NCBI RefSeq assembly: GCF_016901135.1
Contig: NZ_JAFEVL010000048.1
Location: forward strand, 496,001-560,000
Direction of reading: 5' to 3'
DNA from: Martinezella lusitana
Lineage (GTDB): Bacteria; Pseudomonadota; Alphaproteobacteria; Rhizobiales; Rhizobiaceae
DNA length: 64,000 nucleotides
The position numbers were made by a program, and so were the translations under genes. The first letter of the stretch is position 1. The number at the start of each line of letters is the position of its first letter. The notes under the pieces were generated by a model, which worked only from the letters and a program-made list of their open reading frames with translations, did no database searches and was not told where the DNA came from. This document shows, piece by piece, positions 28,594-37,605 of the stretch.

Positions 28594-29799
28594 TCACGCT
28601 TCGGCGGAAAGTACGGCGATGCCTTCGCCGCGCGCATGGCCGACGGTCGTTACCACAGCCTTGCGCGCACCGGCCGTCATCGGCTTTTCATTAGTGGCAT
28701 CAAATGGCGGCACCTTGGCCTGATTGGCGAGGGCGAGCGCCGCGAAAGCAATTCCGAGTGGAAACTGGCTTTCGAGCCCATGGCCGGAAACTCCGCCGTA
28801 GCCGCGAATGGCCGAGGCTGGAAGTTGTGCCTCGAGCACGGCTTTCTCGCGCTGGGCAAGATCGGTAATTGCCGTCGTCCCGGAGAAGATGACGGTCGTA
28901 TCGCCCTGGCTCTCTTTGGCTGGTGTGAGCATACGCTCCAATCGCGCCTCGAACTTGCCTCCGTCACGGCTACCGCGATCCCCCTCGATCGTTTCGATGC
29001 TCGCATAAATATGCGCGCCGCGGCCTTCGGCATGAGCGCGGGATTCGAGCACAAGGAACGCGCTGAGCGACCCCATGATCATGCCGCCGCCATTGTCCGG
29101 CGTGCGCGACCACAGCGGATGCCATTCGCCGAGGGCGTGTGCATTGATGGATTCGATCAACAGGATCATGTCGAGCCGCTCGGCCGAAAAGGCGCCGCCG
29201 ACCAGCGCATGGCTCGATTCACCCGACTTGATGCGATGGAAGGCGGTCTCAACGGCGGAAATGCCGGCAGCTTCCTCGCCCATGAAGGTGCGCGACGAGC
29301 CGGTGACCTTGTGGACGATCGAGATATTGCCGGCGAGCAGGTTGGAAAGCTGTGCAAGGAACAGGGTCGGCCGCAGTTCGGTCGTCAGCTTCTCGTTCAA
29401 GAGCAATTCGCGATCGTTGCGGTTCAAGGCCTCATTGACGATCAGCGTATCGACATTGAGGTCGCGCTCGCCGCCGCCGGCCGCCACGATCATGTCCATG
29501 CTGCCGCAGGCTTCCAGATCTTCCTTGAAGCCGGCATCGTCCAGAGCCAGTCCGGCAGTGAAGACGCCGATACGCTGCCAGTTTTCCATCTGCCGCTGAT
29601 CGCCGCGCTTCGGGATCTGCTGCGACCAGTCGATCTCAGGCAGCGGATGCACCGGGTAGGGCTTGAATTTCTCGGTTTCCACGATGGTCGGTGGCGTCTT
29701 GTCCGATGTCAGCAGGGCGACATGGGCATCCTTGCCGACACCCTGACAGGTGACGATGCCGATACCTGTGATCACCACATCATTCTGAGCCTTGCTCAT
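28594..29799 (-). CDS. fabF2XL: ketosynthase homologue lacking catalytic residues, FabF2XL
   Basis: A 401-residue KAS-fold protein. The active-site Cys region reads VTGSSRTFMGEE (about 166-176), with no Cys, and the first His motif HGTST is SGTTA (306-310). Only the second His is kept (GH340GLE). It should not condense acyl groups by itself. The layout recalls chain-length factors of type II polyketide systems, which pair with an active ketosynthase; fabF1, just downstream, keeps the triad. It probably sets the cavity for C26-C28 chains. It sits 44 bases after fabZ. Confidence 0.9.
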   Translation of the reverse strand: MSKAQNDVVITGIGIVTCQGVGKDAHVALLTSDKTPPTIVETEKFKPYPVHPLPEIDWSQQIPKRGDQRQMENWQRIGVFTAGLALDDAGFKEDLEACGSMDMIVAAGGGERDLNVDTLIVNEALNRNDRELLLNEKLTTELRPTLFLAQLSNLLAGNISIVHKVTGSSRTFMGEEAAGISAVETAFHRIKSGESSHALVGGAFSAERLDMILLIESINAHALGEWHPLWSRTPDNGGGMIMGSLSAFLVLESRAHAEGRGAHIYASIETIEGDRGSRDGGKFEARLERMLTPAKESQGDTTVIFSGTTAITDLAQREKAVLEAQLPASAIRGYGGVSGHGLESQFPLGIAFAALALANQAKVPPFDATNEKPMTAGARKAVVTTVGHARGEGIAVLSAEA

Positions 29800-29842
29800 T
29801 CATCAATCCTCTTAGAATGCGGCGCAATGCGAGCCGGCAGCA

Positions 29843-30316
29843 TCAACCGTTGGCCGCGATGGCGTCGAGGAGACCGACCTCGCCTGCCCGCCTACGCACG
29901 ATATCGGCAAGCGGAACCTCATTAAACGGCACGGTGCGAAGCTTCAACTGCGCATCGCAGATCTTCTTCCCCGCAATGGTGATACGCGCCTTGGTCACGG
30001 CGAAGCCGGAACCATCGTGCTCCAGCTCGGCCTCGATATCGAGCTCGGCCTCCGGCTCGACAAAAGTGCGCATCTTGGCGCCATCGACCGACATCAGGAA
30101 CGGCATATAGGCGAACTTGGTTACCGCCAGCACCAGCATGCCCGAAGCCTGCGCCATGGTTTCGATCAGGAGAACGCCGGGAACGAGCGGCATGCCGGGA
30201 AAATGGCCTTCGAAAACTGGGCTTTTCGCCGGAACGACAGAATGAGCCTTCAACAGGCCCTTGGATAGATCGACGGACTCGACCCTGTCGATCATCTGGA
30301 AATATTCCAGCAGCAT
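29843..30316 (-). CDS. fabZXL: 3-hydroxyacyl-ACP dehydratase of the acpXL cluster (FabZXL)
   Basis: A 157-residue hotdog dehydratase. FEGHFPGMPLVPGVLLIETM carries the catalytic His and, in LLIETMAQASG, the catalytic Glu, both intact. It removes water from 3-hydroxyacyl-AcpXL in each elongation cycle. The ATG at 30316 is preceded by GGAGG; an upstream in-frame ATG at 30346 lacks one. It sits between acpXL and the two ketosynthase genes. Housekeeping fabZ is not in this window, so this copy is dedicated by context. Confidence 0.92.
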   Translation of the reverse strand: MLLEYFQMIDRVESVDLSKGLLKAHSVVPAKSPVFEGHFPGMPLVPGVLLIETMAQASGMLVLAVTKFAYMPFLMSVDGAKMRTFVEPEAELDIEAELEHDGSGFAVTKARITIAGKKICDAQLKLRTVPFNEVPLADIVRRRAGEVGLLDAIAANG

Positions 30317-30438
30317 CAACGCCTCCGCTCCAACCCGACAACGCACGATGCTACGGGCGGGATACGCTATTTAAGAATGAAACCGCCCGGCCGCCATATT
30401 CAGGGGCGGCTGGGCGTCAAAAAATACAAGGATGTTGC

Positions 30439-30717
30439 TCAGCCCTTGGCGGCGCGCAACTCGTCAATCTTGGCGCAGAGGTTTTTCAGCACGAAATATT
30501 CCTCGGTCGAAACCTTGCCTTCATTGACTTCCTGCGTCCACTGTTCCAGCGGGATCTTGATGCCGAACTCCTTGTCGATGGCAAAGACGATGTCCAGGAA
30601 GTCCAGGCTGTCGATGCCGAGGTCGTCGATCGTGTGGCTTTCCGGAGTGATCGTCTCACGGTCGATTTCGCTGGTCTCAGCGATGATGTCGGCAACTTTG
30701 TCAAATGTAGCAGTCAC
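30439..30717 (-). CDS. acpXL: AcpXL, acyl carrier protein for very-long-chain fatty acids
   Basis: A 92-residue acyl carrier protein that holds the growing C26-C28 chain for lipid [21 protein letters not shown] carries Ser37, the phosphopantetheine site. The length and the C-terminal [19 protein letters not shown] distinguish it from the 78-residue housekeeping ACP. The start is GTG (30715-30717) with AAGAGG upstream; the nearby ATG is out of frame. It is the first gene of the operon acpXL-fabZ-fabF2-fabF1-adh-lpxXL. Confidence 0.95.
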
Positions 30718-30945
30718 TGCCCATACCTCTTGAAATAATAATTCAATCCCCCTCATAGGGAAATCCAGTCCAAAAGCCAATGGTTTCCAATAGAAACCCC
30801 GGCAATTTGGCGGATGACTGTTGCGCAAACAGCAAAGGCGGTCCTCACGCCACCATCGGCCGGATCGCGGCCGACATGCGTGCAAGATGCGGCAGCATTA
30901 CGGCTATACCAGCCCTTGCGAACAAATTCGCACGGCAGGAGACGC

Positions 30946-31374
30946 TCACTCGCTGATGACAATCCGGGTATTGCTGAGGCCTACATCCGATGTCATGGAA
31001 AAGAAGGTGGCGGCATTGCGTGGCTCCAGCCGCACGCAGCCGTGCGACGCGGGCTGGCCGAGATGCCTCACCTCATAGGTGCCGTGGACCGCATAGCCGC
31101 CATTAAAGAACACAGCATAGGGCATCGGCGCATCGTCATATTTCTTTGAACGATGATCTTTCGAAAGCCATTTCGCCGTATAGGAGCCTGTCGGCGTGAC
31201 ATAACCCCTGCGCGCCGTCGAAACTTTCCAGCGATACTTGAAGACACCATCTTCCGAAACGGTCATTGTTTGCGACCGAAGATCGACTTTGGCCAGAACA
31301 GTTCCCGCCTGCACTGATCCGGCATGTAATTGCGTACATAGACATACGGCTGCGGCCACAACGCTATATTTCAT
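30946..31374 (-). CDS. small L,D-transpeptidase (YkuD domain)
   Basis: A 142-residue exported enzyme that forms 3-3 peptidoglycan cross-links or anchors proteins. The signal peptide ends near HAGSVQAGT. The catalytic motif HGTYEVRHLGQPASHGCVRL holds the nucleophilic Cys, His and Arg in order. There is no extra binding domain, so this is a minimal YkuD enzyme. GGAGGGG lies before the ATG. It sits between acpXL and cobD as an independent gene with AT-rich flanks; no functional link to either neighbour is evident. Confidence 0.92.
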   Translation of the reverse strand: MKYSVVAAAVCLCTQLHAGSVQAGTVLAKVDLRSQTMTVSEDGVFKYRWKVSTARRGYVTPTGSYTAKWLSKDHRSKKYDDAPMPYAVFFNGGYAVHGTYEVRHLGQPASHGCVRLEPRNAATFFSMTSDVGLSNTRIVISE

Positions 31375-31495
31375 ATTATCCCCTCCGACCGTTTGCTTCC
31401 TTCCGAAGCAATTCAGACGATGGGAAAGCCTATCAGGGCGTCAATTATACCATATTAATACATATAGTGAGCAATTCATTAATATAGATAGTCGC

Positions 31496-32476
31496 TCACA
31501 GCAGCAGCAGGAAGCCCAAAAAGGCAAGAAACGTCAGCATCGAGCATGCCGAATAGAAGATCGAGATGCCGGCTTCGATGTCACTGACGGTGGCCGTGTC
31601 ACGACCCGCGCCATTGATCATCGGTTCGCGCACGAGCTCGCCGCCATAGATTCGCGGTCCTGCAAGCTGGATGTCCAGGGCGCCGGCCATCGCCGCTTCC
31701 GGCCTGCCGGAATTCGGCGACCGATGCAGCCCGCCATCTCGGACCGCGACGCGGATCGCATTTCCGAGCGCCGAGATCCCGCGCTTGACGAGGGCGCCGA
31801 CGGCGATCAGCAGGATCGACAGACGCGCAGCCGGCCAGTTGGCGATATCGTCCAGCCGGGCGGCCGCGCGCCCGAAATCGACATAGGTCTCCGATTTATG
31901 GCCGATCATCGAATCAGCCGTGTTGAGCATCTTGTAGAAAAACAGGCCCGGCAGGCCGAAAATGCCGTACCAGAGCGCCGGCGCCACGACGCCATCGGAG
32001 AAATTTTCGGCAAGGCTTTCGATCGCCGCCCGGCAGATGCCAGGCTCGTCCAGGGTCTCGGGGTCGCGGCCGACGATGCGCGACACCGCAAGGCGGCCGC
32101 CCTCCAGGCCGTTGGTCCGCAACGCCTGCGAGACCTCGCCGACATGATCGGCCAGGCTCTTCTGCGCCAGGAACACCGCCACGAGCGCCGCTTCGACCAA
32201 TATTCCGAGCCAACCGAAGAAGGCGAGCAATCCGTGGACTGCCCAGCCGGCGATCACGGCTCCCATGAGCAACGCCACGATCGACATCACACCGTTGCGG
32301 CGACGAAGCACGCCGGGCAGATGTTTTGCATTGAACCGGTGGTCGAAGGACGAAATTGCCTTGCCGAACAGCACGACCGGATGCGGCAGGCGCTGCCAGA
32401 GCCAGTCGGGATCACCGACGATGCGGTCCAGCAGCAATGCAAGGACGAGAATGAGCAAATGTTCGTCGGCGGTCAT
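31496..32476 (-). CDS. cobD: CobD, adenosylcobinamide-phosphate synthase
   Basis: A 326-residue multi-pass membrane protein that attaches the aminopropanol phosphate arm to adenosylcobyric acid. LLDRIVGDPDWLWQRLPHPV is the N-terminal family signature. LAENFSDGVVAPALWYGIFG and KMLNTADSMIGHKSE are the conserved core loops. NSGRPEAAMAGAL is a late conserved stretch. It is the last gene of cobA-cobB-cobC-cobD with a 4-base overlap to cobC, which makes its substrate's donor. Confidence 0.95.
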   Translation of the reverse strand: MTADEHLLILVLALLLDRIVGDPDWLWQRLPHPVVLFGKAISSFDHRFNAKHLPGVLRRRNGVMSIVALLMGAVIAGWAVHGLLAFFGWLGILVEAALVAVFLAQKSLADHVGEVSQALRTNGLEGGRLAVSRIVGRDPETLDEPGICRAAIESLAENFSDGVVAPALWYGIFGLPGLFFYKMLNTADSMIGHKSETYVDFGRAAARLDDIANWPAARLSILLIAVGALVKRGISALGNAIRVAVRDGGLHRSPNSGRPEAAMAGALDIQLAGPRIYGGELVREPMINGAGRDTATVSDIEAGISIFYSACSMLTFLAFLGFLLLL

Positions 32477-33471
32477 GTCGAATAATCCTCTAGTGCCCCG
32501 GCGAGTCTGTCATCCGCTTCCTCATCCGGAGCAAGACCGAAGCGCAGCCAATTGCGCGCATAATCGAACTTGCGGACCAGAATATGGTGGCGGCAGAGAT
32601 GCGTATATATGCCTTCTGCACGGTCGTCCGCAACCAGCGCGAACAACGCCGTGCCCCCCGCGATATGCAGATCGAACCGACGAAGAACCGTCTCCAGCGC
32701 AAGGCGCCGCTGAAGGACAAGGTCGCGGATGGCGCTCGTGTCGCGTTCCATCAGTGATGCCGCAATCGACAGCGCCGGACCGGACACTGCCCAGGGGCCG
32801 AGCCAATCCTCGAAACGAGCTATGATCGGAGCCTCGGCAATCACGAAACCGAGCCGCAAGCCGGCCAGGCCGAAGAATTTCCCGAATGAGCGGAAGATGA
32901 TGAGGCTGGGCATGGAGGCAGCATGTGGCGCAAGGCTCGCCTCCGGCTCGATATCGCCGAAGGCCTCGTCGACCAGCAGGATACCATCCTGCCGGCGTTG
33001 CCTGTCGTGCAAATCGCGCAGCTGATCGACCGACAGCCTCCGCCCATCCGGATTGTTGGGATTGACGACGACGACGAGCCTGTCTTCGGCGGTAAGGTCA
33101 GCAATCGTCGAAACCTGGCGTACCTGCAGGCCCGCGAGCGTGAACGCCCGGGCATATTCGCCGTAGGTGGGTGACAGGATCGCAACGCTGCCATTGGGCA
33201 CGAGCCTGGGAAGCAGCTGGATGACGGATTGCGTGCCGGGAACCGGCAATGGCAGGATATTGCCGCTGCGGTAATACCCCCTCGCCGCCTCCCGCGCCCG
33301 CTCCTGCAAATGCTGGTCCGGCAGCCGGTGCCAGGCCGAAACAGGCACCTCCGGCAGGGCAACCGGGTTGGGATTGATGCCCGTGGAGAGATCGAGCCAG
33401 TCTTCCGGCCGTCCGCCATATTGGCGAGCCGCCGCAGTGATGCCGCCGCCATGTACGATCCTGGCTGTCAT
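32473..33471 (-). CDS. cobC: CobC, threonine-phosphate decarboxylase
   Basis: A 332-residue PLP enzyme of the class I/II aminotransferase fold that makes (R)-1-amino-2-propanol phosphate for the nucleotide loop. LDLSTGINPNP at the start and NPNNPDGRR identify the CobC/CobD-decarboxylase group; FRSFGKFFGLAGLRLGF holds the PLP lysine. NWLRFGLAPD gives the carboxylate-binding Arg. It overlaps cobB and cobD by 4 bases on each side, so translation is coupled across the block. Confidence 0.94.
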   Translation of the reverse strand: MTARIVHGGGITAAARQYGGRPEDWLDLSTGINPNPVALPEVPVSAWHRLPDQHLQERAREAARGYYRSGNILPLPVPGTQSVIQLLPRLVPNGSVAILSPTYGEYARAFTLAGLQVRQVSTIADLTAEDRLVVVVNPNNPDGRRLSVDQLRDLHDRQRRQDGILLVDEAFGDIEPEASLAPHAASMPSLIIFRSFGKFFGLAGLRLGFVIAEAPIIARFEDWLGPWAVSGPALSIAASLMERDTSAIRDLVLQRRLALETVLRRFDLHIAGGTALFALVADDRAEGIYTHLCRHHILVRKFDYARNWLRFGLAPDEEADDRLAGALEDYST

Positions 33472-34775
33472 GCCATATCACCGGCAAGATCGATCAGATG
33501 CATGTAGGAGCCCGCGACATTGGCGCGCTGCAGACCGGCCATACCCAGATCGGTGCCGAGCGCATCCCTGACCGCGAACAAACGATCCGCCTCGCCTTCC
33601 GAAACGATGGTCGAATAGTGAAACTCATGCGCGGTCATCGGCTTTTCGAAGAAGGAGCCGGCAAGCGGCGTCACGCGCCGGTAACCAAGATGGCGCTGTC
33701 GCTTCTCATAGCTGGTCACGACTGGCAGGAGACCGAGCATCTCGTGGCGAGCCCCCGCCGCATCCACCAGACCGTCGCCAAGCACCATATAGCCGCCGCA
33801 CTCGCCGTAGATTCGCGCCCCGCGCGCCGCTGCATCCCTCATACCGGACTGGAAATGATGGGCGCTCGCAAGCTTTTCCGCATGCAGTTCGGGATAGCCG
33901 CCGGGCAGATAGACGGCGTCCGCGTCCGCCGCCGGCCCCTCGTCCGCCAGGGGAGAGAAGAAGGAAATCTCCGCGCCGCGTCGCCTCCAGCCGAGCAGCA
34001 TATGCTCGTAGCAGAAGGCGAACGCTATATCGCGTGCCACCGCGATGCGCTGCCCGAACGGCATCAGGCGCGCAATGTTGGCTGTCGATGGACGCACGAC
34101 ATTCTGTTGCGCGGCCCGCAGCAACAGCTCGAAATCGCATGCCCTCGATACGATGCCAGCCGCAGCCTCGATAAAATGCTCCAATGCGGCATGCTCCCCG
34201 GCCTGCACCAGCCCGAGATGCCTTTCCGGGAGGGTCAGGCTCGCCTCGTTGCCGATGACGGCGAGAACCGGCATCCGCACCGCGTCCAGCGCCCGGCGCA
34301 GCATCGCCTCATGCCTTTCGCTGGCAACACGATTGAGCACGACGCCGGCGATGCGGATATCGGCACGGAAATTGGCAAAGCCGCTGACAAGAGCCGCGAC
34401 CGATTGCGACATGCGCGAGGCGTCGACAACAAGCACGACGGAAAGACCCAGGAAGGCCGCAAGATCGGCTGGCGTGCCGGAGCCATCAGCGGCACCATCG
34501 AACAGACCCATCATGCCCTCGATTACGAGCATCCGCGCACCGGCCCGGTGAAGTGCCGAGTTGGCGGAAATGAGTTCGGCTCGCATGGCCCAGGGGTCAA
34601 AATTGAGACAAGGCGAACCCGCTGCCGCAGCATGAAAGGCGGGATCGATGTAGTCAGGACCGGCCTTGCCCGATGCGACTGCGATACCCCTCTGCCGCAA
34701 CGCTCTCAATAGACCAAGCGTGAATGTGGTCTTGCCGGAGCCGGATGCCGGTGCGGCAATCAGCAGGCCGCTCAT
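33468..34775 (-). CDS. cobB: CobB, hydrogenobyrinic acid a,c-diamide synthase
   Basis: ATP- and glutamine-dependent amidase that converts hydrogenobyrinic acid to its a,c-diamide, the substrate for cobalt insertion by CobNST. The N-terminal dethiobiotin-synthetase-like domain starts APASGSGKTTFTLGLL. The C-terminal class I glutaminase domain has the nucleophile Cys in GECGGYMVLG and His/Glu near TAHEFHYS. At 435 residues it is the normal length. It shares 4-base overlaps with cobA upstream and cobC downstream. Confidence 0.95.
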   Translation of the reverse strand: MSGLLIAAPASGSGKTTFTLGLLRALRQRGIAVASGKAGPDYIDPAFHAAAAGSPCLNFDPWAMRAELISANSALHRAGARMLVIEGMMGLFDGAADGSGTPADLAAFLGLSVVLVVDASRMSQSVAALVSGFANFRADIRIAGVVLNRVASERHEAMLRRALDAVRMPVLAVIGNEASLTLPERHLGLVQAGEHAALEHFIEAAAGIVSRACDFELLLRAAQQNVVRPSTANIARLMPFGQRIAVARDIAFAFCYEHMLLGWRRRGAEISFFSPLADEGPAADADAVYLPGGYPELHAEKLASAHHFQSGMRDAAARGARIYGECGGYMVLGDGLVDAAGARHEMLGLLPVVTSYEKRQRHLGYRRVTPLAGSFFEKPMTAHEFHYSTIVSEGEADRLFAVRDALGTDLGMAGLQRANVAGSYMHLIDLAGDMA

Positions 34776-35620
34776 GCCGACACCTTATGTCCGTTTCCAG
34801 CCCGCACCTCCGTGACAGGCACGAGCTTGCGTCCGGAAAGAGCGCCGAGCCAATCGAGCGAGGGTCGCAATCTCACCACGTCGCCGACGACGACGATCGC
34901 AGGAGGTTCCAGACCGGAGGCTTCGATATCGGCAGGCGCGCGTCCGAGCGTCGTTTCCAGCACCTGCTGGGAGGAGGTGGCGGCATTGCAGACGAAAGCA
35001 ACCGGCTCATCCACCGAACGGCCGGCCGCGATGAGATTGGCGCTGATCTGGGCAATATGTTTCATCGCCATATACATGACGATAACAGGCGATCCCTTGC
35101 CGATCGCCTCCCAGTTGATGGCGTCAGGCACGACTCCGGAAGAATCATGGCCCGTCAGGAAGGTAACGGCGTGGTTGACGTCGCGATGGGTGACGGGAAT
35201 TCCCGCATAGGCAAGCCCACCGATGCCGGCCGTGATGCCGGGCACGATACGGAAGGGAATACCATGTTCCACCAGCATCAGCGCTTCCTCGCCGCCACGC
35301 CCGAAAACGAATGGATCGCCGCCCTTCAGGCGCAAAACGCGTTTGCCAGCGCGCGCCAGCTCGACGAGGCGCAGCGAAATGTCCCGCTGCTTGGCCGACG
35401 GTTTGCCGCCGCGCTTGCCTGCATATTCCAGCACCGCTCCCGGGCGGGCGAGCTTCAGGCAGTCTTCATTCACGAGCGCGTCATGCACGATGATGTCCGC
35501 CTCGGCCAGCCCCTTGGCCGCCAGCAGGGTCAACAGCCCTGCGTCTCCCGGCCCAGCGCCGACAAGCCAGACGGAGCCAGGCTCAAGCGCCGGCAGATTC
35601 GAAAATGCAGTATCGTTCAT
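34772..35620 (-). CDS. cobA: CobA, uroporphyrinogen-III C-methyltransferase
   Basis: SAM-dependent enzyme that methylates uroporphyrinogen III at C2 and C7 to precorrin-2, the branch point to cobalamin and siroheme. In 282 residues, VWLVGAGPGDAGLLTLLAAK and RLKGGDPFVFGRGGEEA are the two SAM/substrate signatures; GITAGIGGLAYAGIPVTHR follows. It has no fused CysG or HemD domain. The start at 35620 is preferred; 27 further upstream codons look non-native. It is the first gene of the cobABCD block. I see no cobalamin riboswitch upstream. Confidence 0.94.
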   Translation of the reverse strand: MNDTAFSNLPALEPGSVWLVGAGPGDAGLLTLLAAKGLAEADIIVHDALVNEDCLKLARPGAVLEYAGKRGGKPSAKQRDISLRLVELARAGKRVLRLKGGDPFVFGRGGEEALMLVEHGIPFRIVPGITAGIGGLAYAGIPVTHRDVNHAVTFLTGHDSSGVVPDAINWEAIGKGSPVIVMYMAMKHIAQISANLIAAGRSVDEPVAFVCNAATSSQQVLETTLGRAPADIEASGLEPPAIVVVGDVVRLRPSLDWLGALSGRKLVPVTEVRAGNGHKVSA

Positions 35621-35802
35621 CCCATTTGTCCTATGCCCGGATAGCCGAAATTGCAATGTTGAGAACGGGATAAGACGGCGGCCGCCTGACGTCGTTTCCA
35701 CCGCTGATACTAGGTGACGGAAACCCTCCGCAGGGGTGACGGCGCGCTATGGGCTTTTCCAACGGCGACAGGAACCGGAAAAACATGTCGATCGAACGCA
35801 TG

Positions 35803-35829
35803 GTTTCCGGACTCAATCTGTCCGGAAAC
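35803..35829. other. strong stem-loop between cobA and the nucleoside hydrolase
   Basis: GTTTCCGGAC, a 7-base loop, GTCCGGAAAC: a perfect 10-base stem. No T tract follows on the minus strand, so it may end the hydrolase transcript only weakly, or act in the cobA leader. Between it and cobA lies another small hairpin with a duplicated GGTGACGG (35713 and 35734). Confidence 0.45.
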
Positions 35830-35918
35830 TCAAATAACCATATGATAAGCCGATGGAACGGCTGTTCCGCGGAAAGAGGGATAGCGAAGAGGCACGCAAT
35901 CGCCCCTTCGCGTGAGGC

Positions 35919-36878
35919 TCAGTGCTTTACTTTGTCCAGGATCACGTCACGGATCAGATCGACAACCTGCTGCGACCGAATGCCCGTGCAGACGATCTGG
36001 CTCGGCAGGTTGTCCCAATCGCCCGGCGGGAAGTGACGACCGTTCGGCTTGATAATCGTTTGGCCATCGGCGATGCCGCCGCAGACGACGCGCACCGAAC
36101 CCTCGATCGTGTCGAACAATTCGGGAGCCACGACATAGACGCAGGCGCAGCTGTCGTGAACCATCATGCCGTCTTCGACCGCATGGCTGTAGAAATCGAT
36201 ATAGGATTGCGACAGGTCGGACAGCAGCTGCACGGACGGCCCGCCCACCTTTGCCATGTCGGCCAGATAGTTGCGGCCCATCGTCGTCACCGCCGTTACA
36301 TCGAGTCCTACAACGACGACCTTCCAGGATGCCGTCATGACCAGATCGGCGGCTTCCGGATCGCCATGGATATTGGCCTCCGCCACGGGCGACACATTGC
36401 CCGGCACATAGAAATTGCCGCCCATGATCACGACGCTCTTCACGAGCGAGGCGATCTCCGGATCATGTTTCAGGGCCAAGGCAAGATTGGTCATGCGGCC
36501 GACGGCGACCAGCGTCACCTCGCCCGGATTGGCGCGAACGGTATCGATGATGAACTGATAGGCCGGCCGCGGATCGGCCGGCAGATCGATCGTCTCCGGC
36601 ACGGCAATGTCGCCGAGACCGTTGTGGCCATGAACCATCGTCGGCCAAGCCCGCTCCTGCCGCGAGGGATCGAAGGTGATGCTGGCGCCGCGGGCGACCG
36701 GGCATGGAATATTCCACTCGCGCTTGAGGAACAGCGCGTTGCGGGTCGTCGTATCAACCGAGGCGTTGCCGAAAACCGTCGTGACGCCGAGAAGGTCGAT
36801 ATCCGGGTGGCGGTGCAGGAAGAGAAGCGCCATGGCGTCGTCAACGCCTGGATCCGTATCGTAGATAACCTTATGCAT
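35919..36878 (-). CDS. inosine-uridine type nucleoside hydrolase
   Basis: A 319-residue calcium-dependent N-ribohydrolase that splits a base from ribose. YDTDPGVDDAMALLF (residues 5-19) is the catalytic Asp cluster, VIMGGNFYVPGNV the central motif, and VHDSCACVYVV the late Asp-containing motif. An AAGGAAA site precedes the ATG. It lies between cobA and cobE on the same strand. Whether it acts in purine salvage or on a cobalamin-related riboside cannot be told from sequence. Confidence 0.9.
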   Translation of the reverse strand: MHKVIYDTDPGVDDAMALLFLHRHPDIDLLGVTTVFGNASVDTTTRNALFLKREWNIPCPVARGASITFDPSRQERAWPTMVHGHNGLGDIAVPETIDLPADPRPAYQFIIDTVRANPGEVTLVAVGRMTNLALALKHDPEIASLVKSVVIMGGNFYVPGNVSPVAEANIHGDPEAADLVMTASWKVVVVGLDVTAVTTMGRNYLADMAKVGGPSVQLLSDLSQSYIDFYSHAVEDGMMVHDSCACVYVVAPELFDTIEGSVRVVCGGIADGQTIIKPNGRHFPPGDWDNLPSQIVCTGIRSQQVVDLIRDVILDKVKH

Positions 36879-37042
36879 GATTTTTCCTTACTAACATACT
36901 GATTAAGATGACCTAATAGAAATTGCATCGCACATCCATGGATCACGCTTGTGCTACCGGAATACACGAGAAGCGCGGCCGGCGAAATGCCGCCAAGATG
37001 TCGCACGGACCATTTGTGCGCTGTCAGCGGCAATTTGAGCCC

Positions 37043-37447
37043 TCAGCCGATCCTGGCGATCGCAGCCGTGGCAAAATCGGACTTTATCTTGGGGAGTACG
37101 AGCTCCGCATCGGCACCGGCAGCCGCCAACGCAGCTGCCTCGGCAACGCCATGACAACCGACATGAGCAAAAACAAGCTCGGACGGGTTCTTCAGGCGGG
37201 GCGTCTCCCGCTCCAGCGCGGCCACATTGAAAAAACGCACCGGCAGGCGAAAATGCGTGGCGACCTCGAGGATGGCGGGCTCATCCATGCGGGTATCAAT
37301 CGAAACCACGGCTAGGACCTGACCGATCTCTATTCCGGCCTGCTGCAAGGCCCTTTCGGCAAGCATGCGCACGTCATTCCAGTCCGTGCCGCGCTCGCAG
37401 CCCAGACCAAGAACGTAGCGGCGGGTGGGTTCGGCATATGTCGTCAT
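37043..37447 (-). CDS. cobE: CobE
   Basis: A 134-residue protein of the CobE/CbiG C-terminal family. LGLGCERGTDWNDVRMLAE opens it with the family G-x-G-C-x-R-G pattern, and FFNVAALERETPRLKNPS is the second conserved block. In aerobic organisms CobE is linked to the ring-contraction stage, but its catalytic role is unclear. The ATG at 37447 has GGGGAG upstream; the longer open frame is not native. It is transcribed away from the TSUP permease gene. Confidence 0.88.
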   Translation of the reverse strand: MTTYAEPTRRYVLGLGCERGTDWNDVRMLAERALQQAGIEIGQVLAVVSIDTRMDEPAILEVATHFRLPVRFFNVAALERETPRLKNPSELVFAHVGCHGVAEAAALAAAGADAELVLPKIKSDFATAAIARIG

Positions 37448-37605
37448 ATTCACTCCCCGGCGGCGGCAACCAGGATCACACATGTACCCACCCATTCCCG
37501 ACCCGTCAATTTCGTCTGGTGTGTCCCGCAGGCAATTGCCTTGGCGCGACCGGAGTGCAAGAAGGCGCCTTGGTTTCACGCCCTAGAGTCCCTGCCTTGC
37601 AAGAC

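Noticed and set aside
35621..35918. Possible cobalamin riboswitch before cobA
   Set aside because: I looked for the B12 box and the CGCAACTGT-type core on the minus strand and found neither. Only small hairpins and a duplicated GGTGACGG are present.
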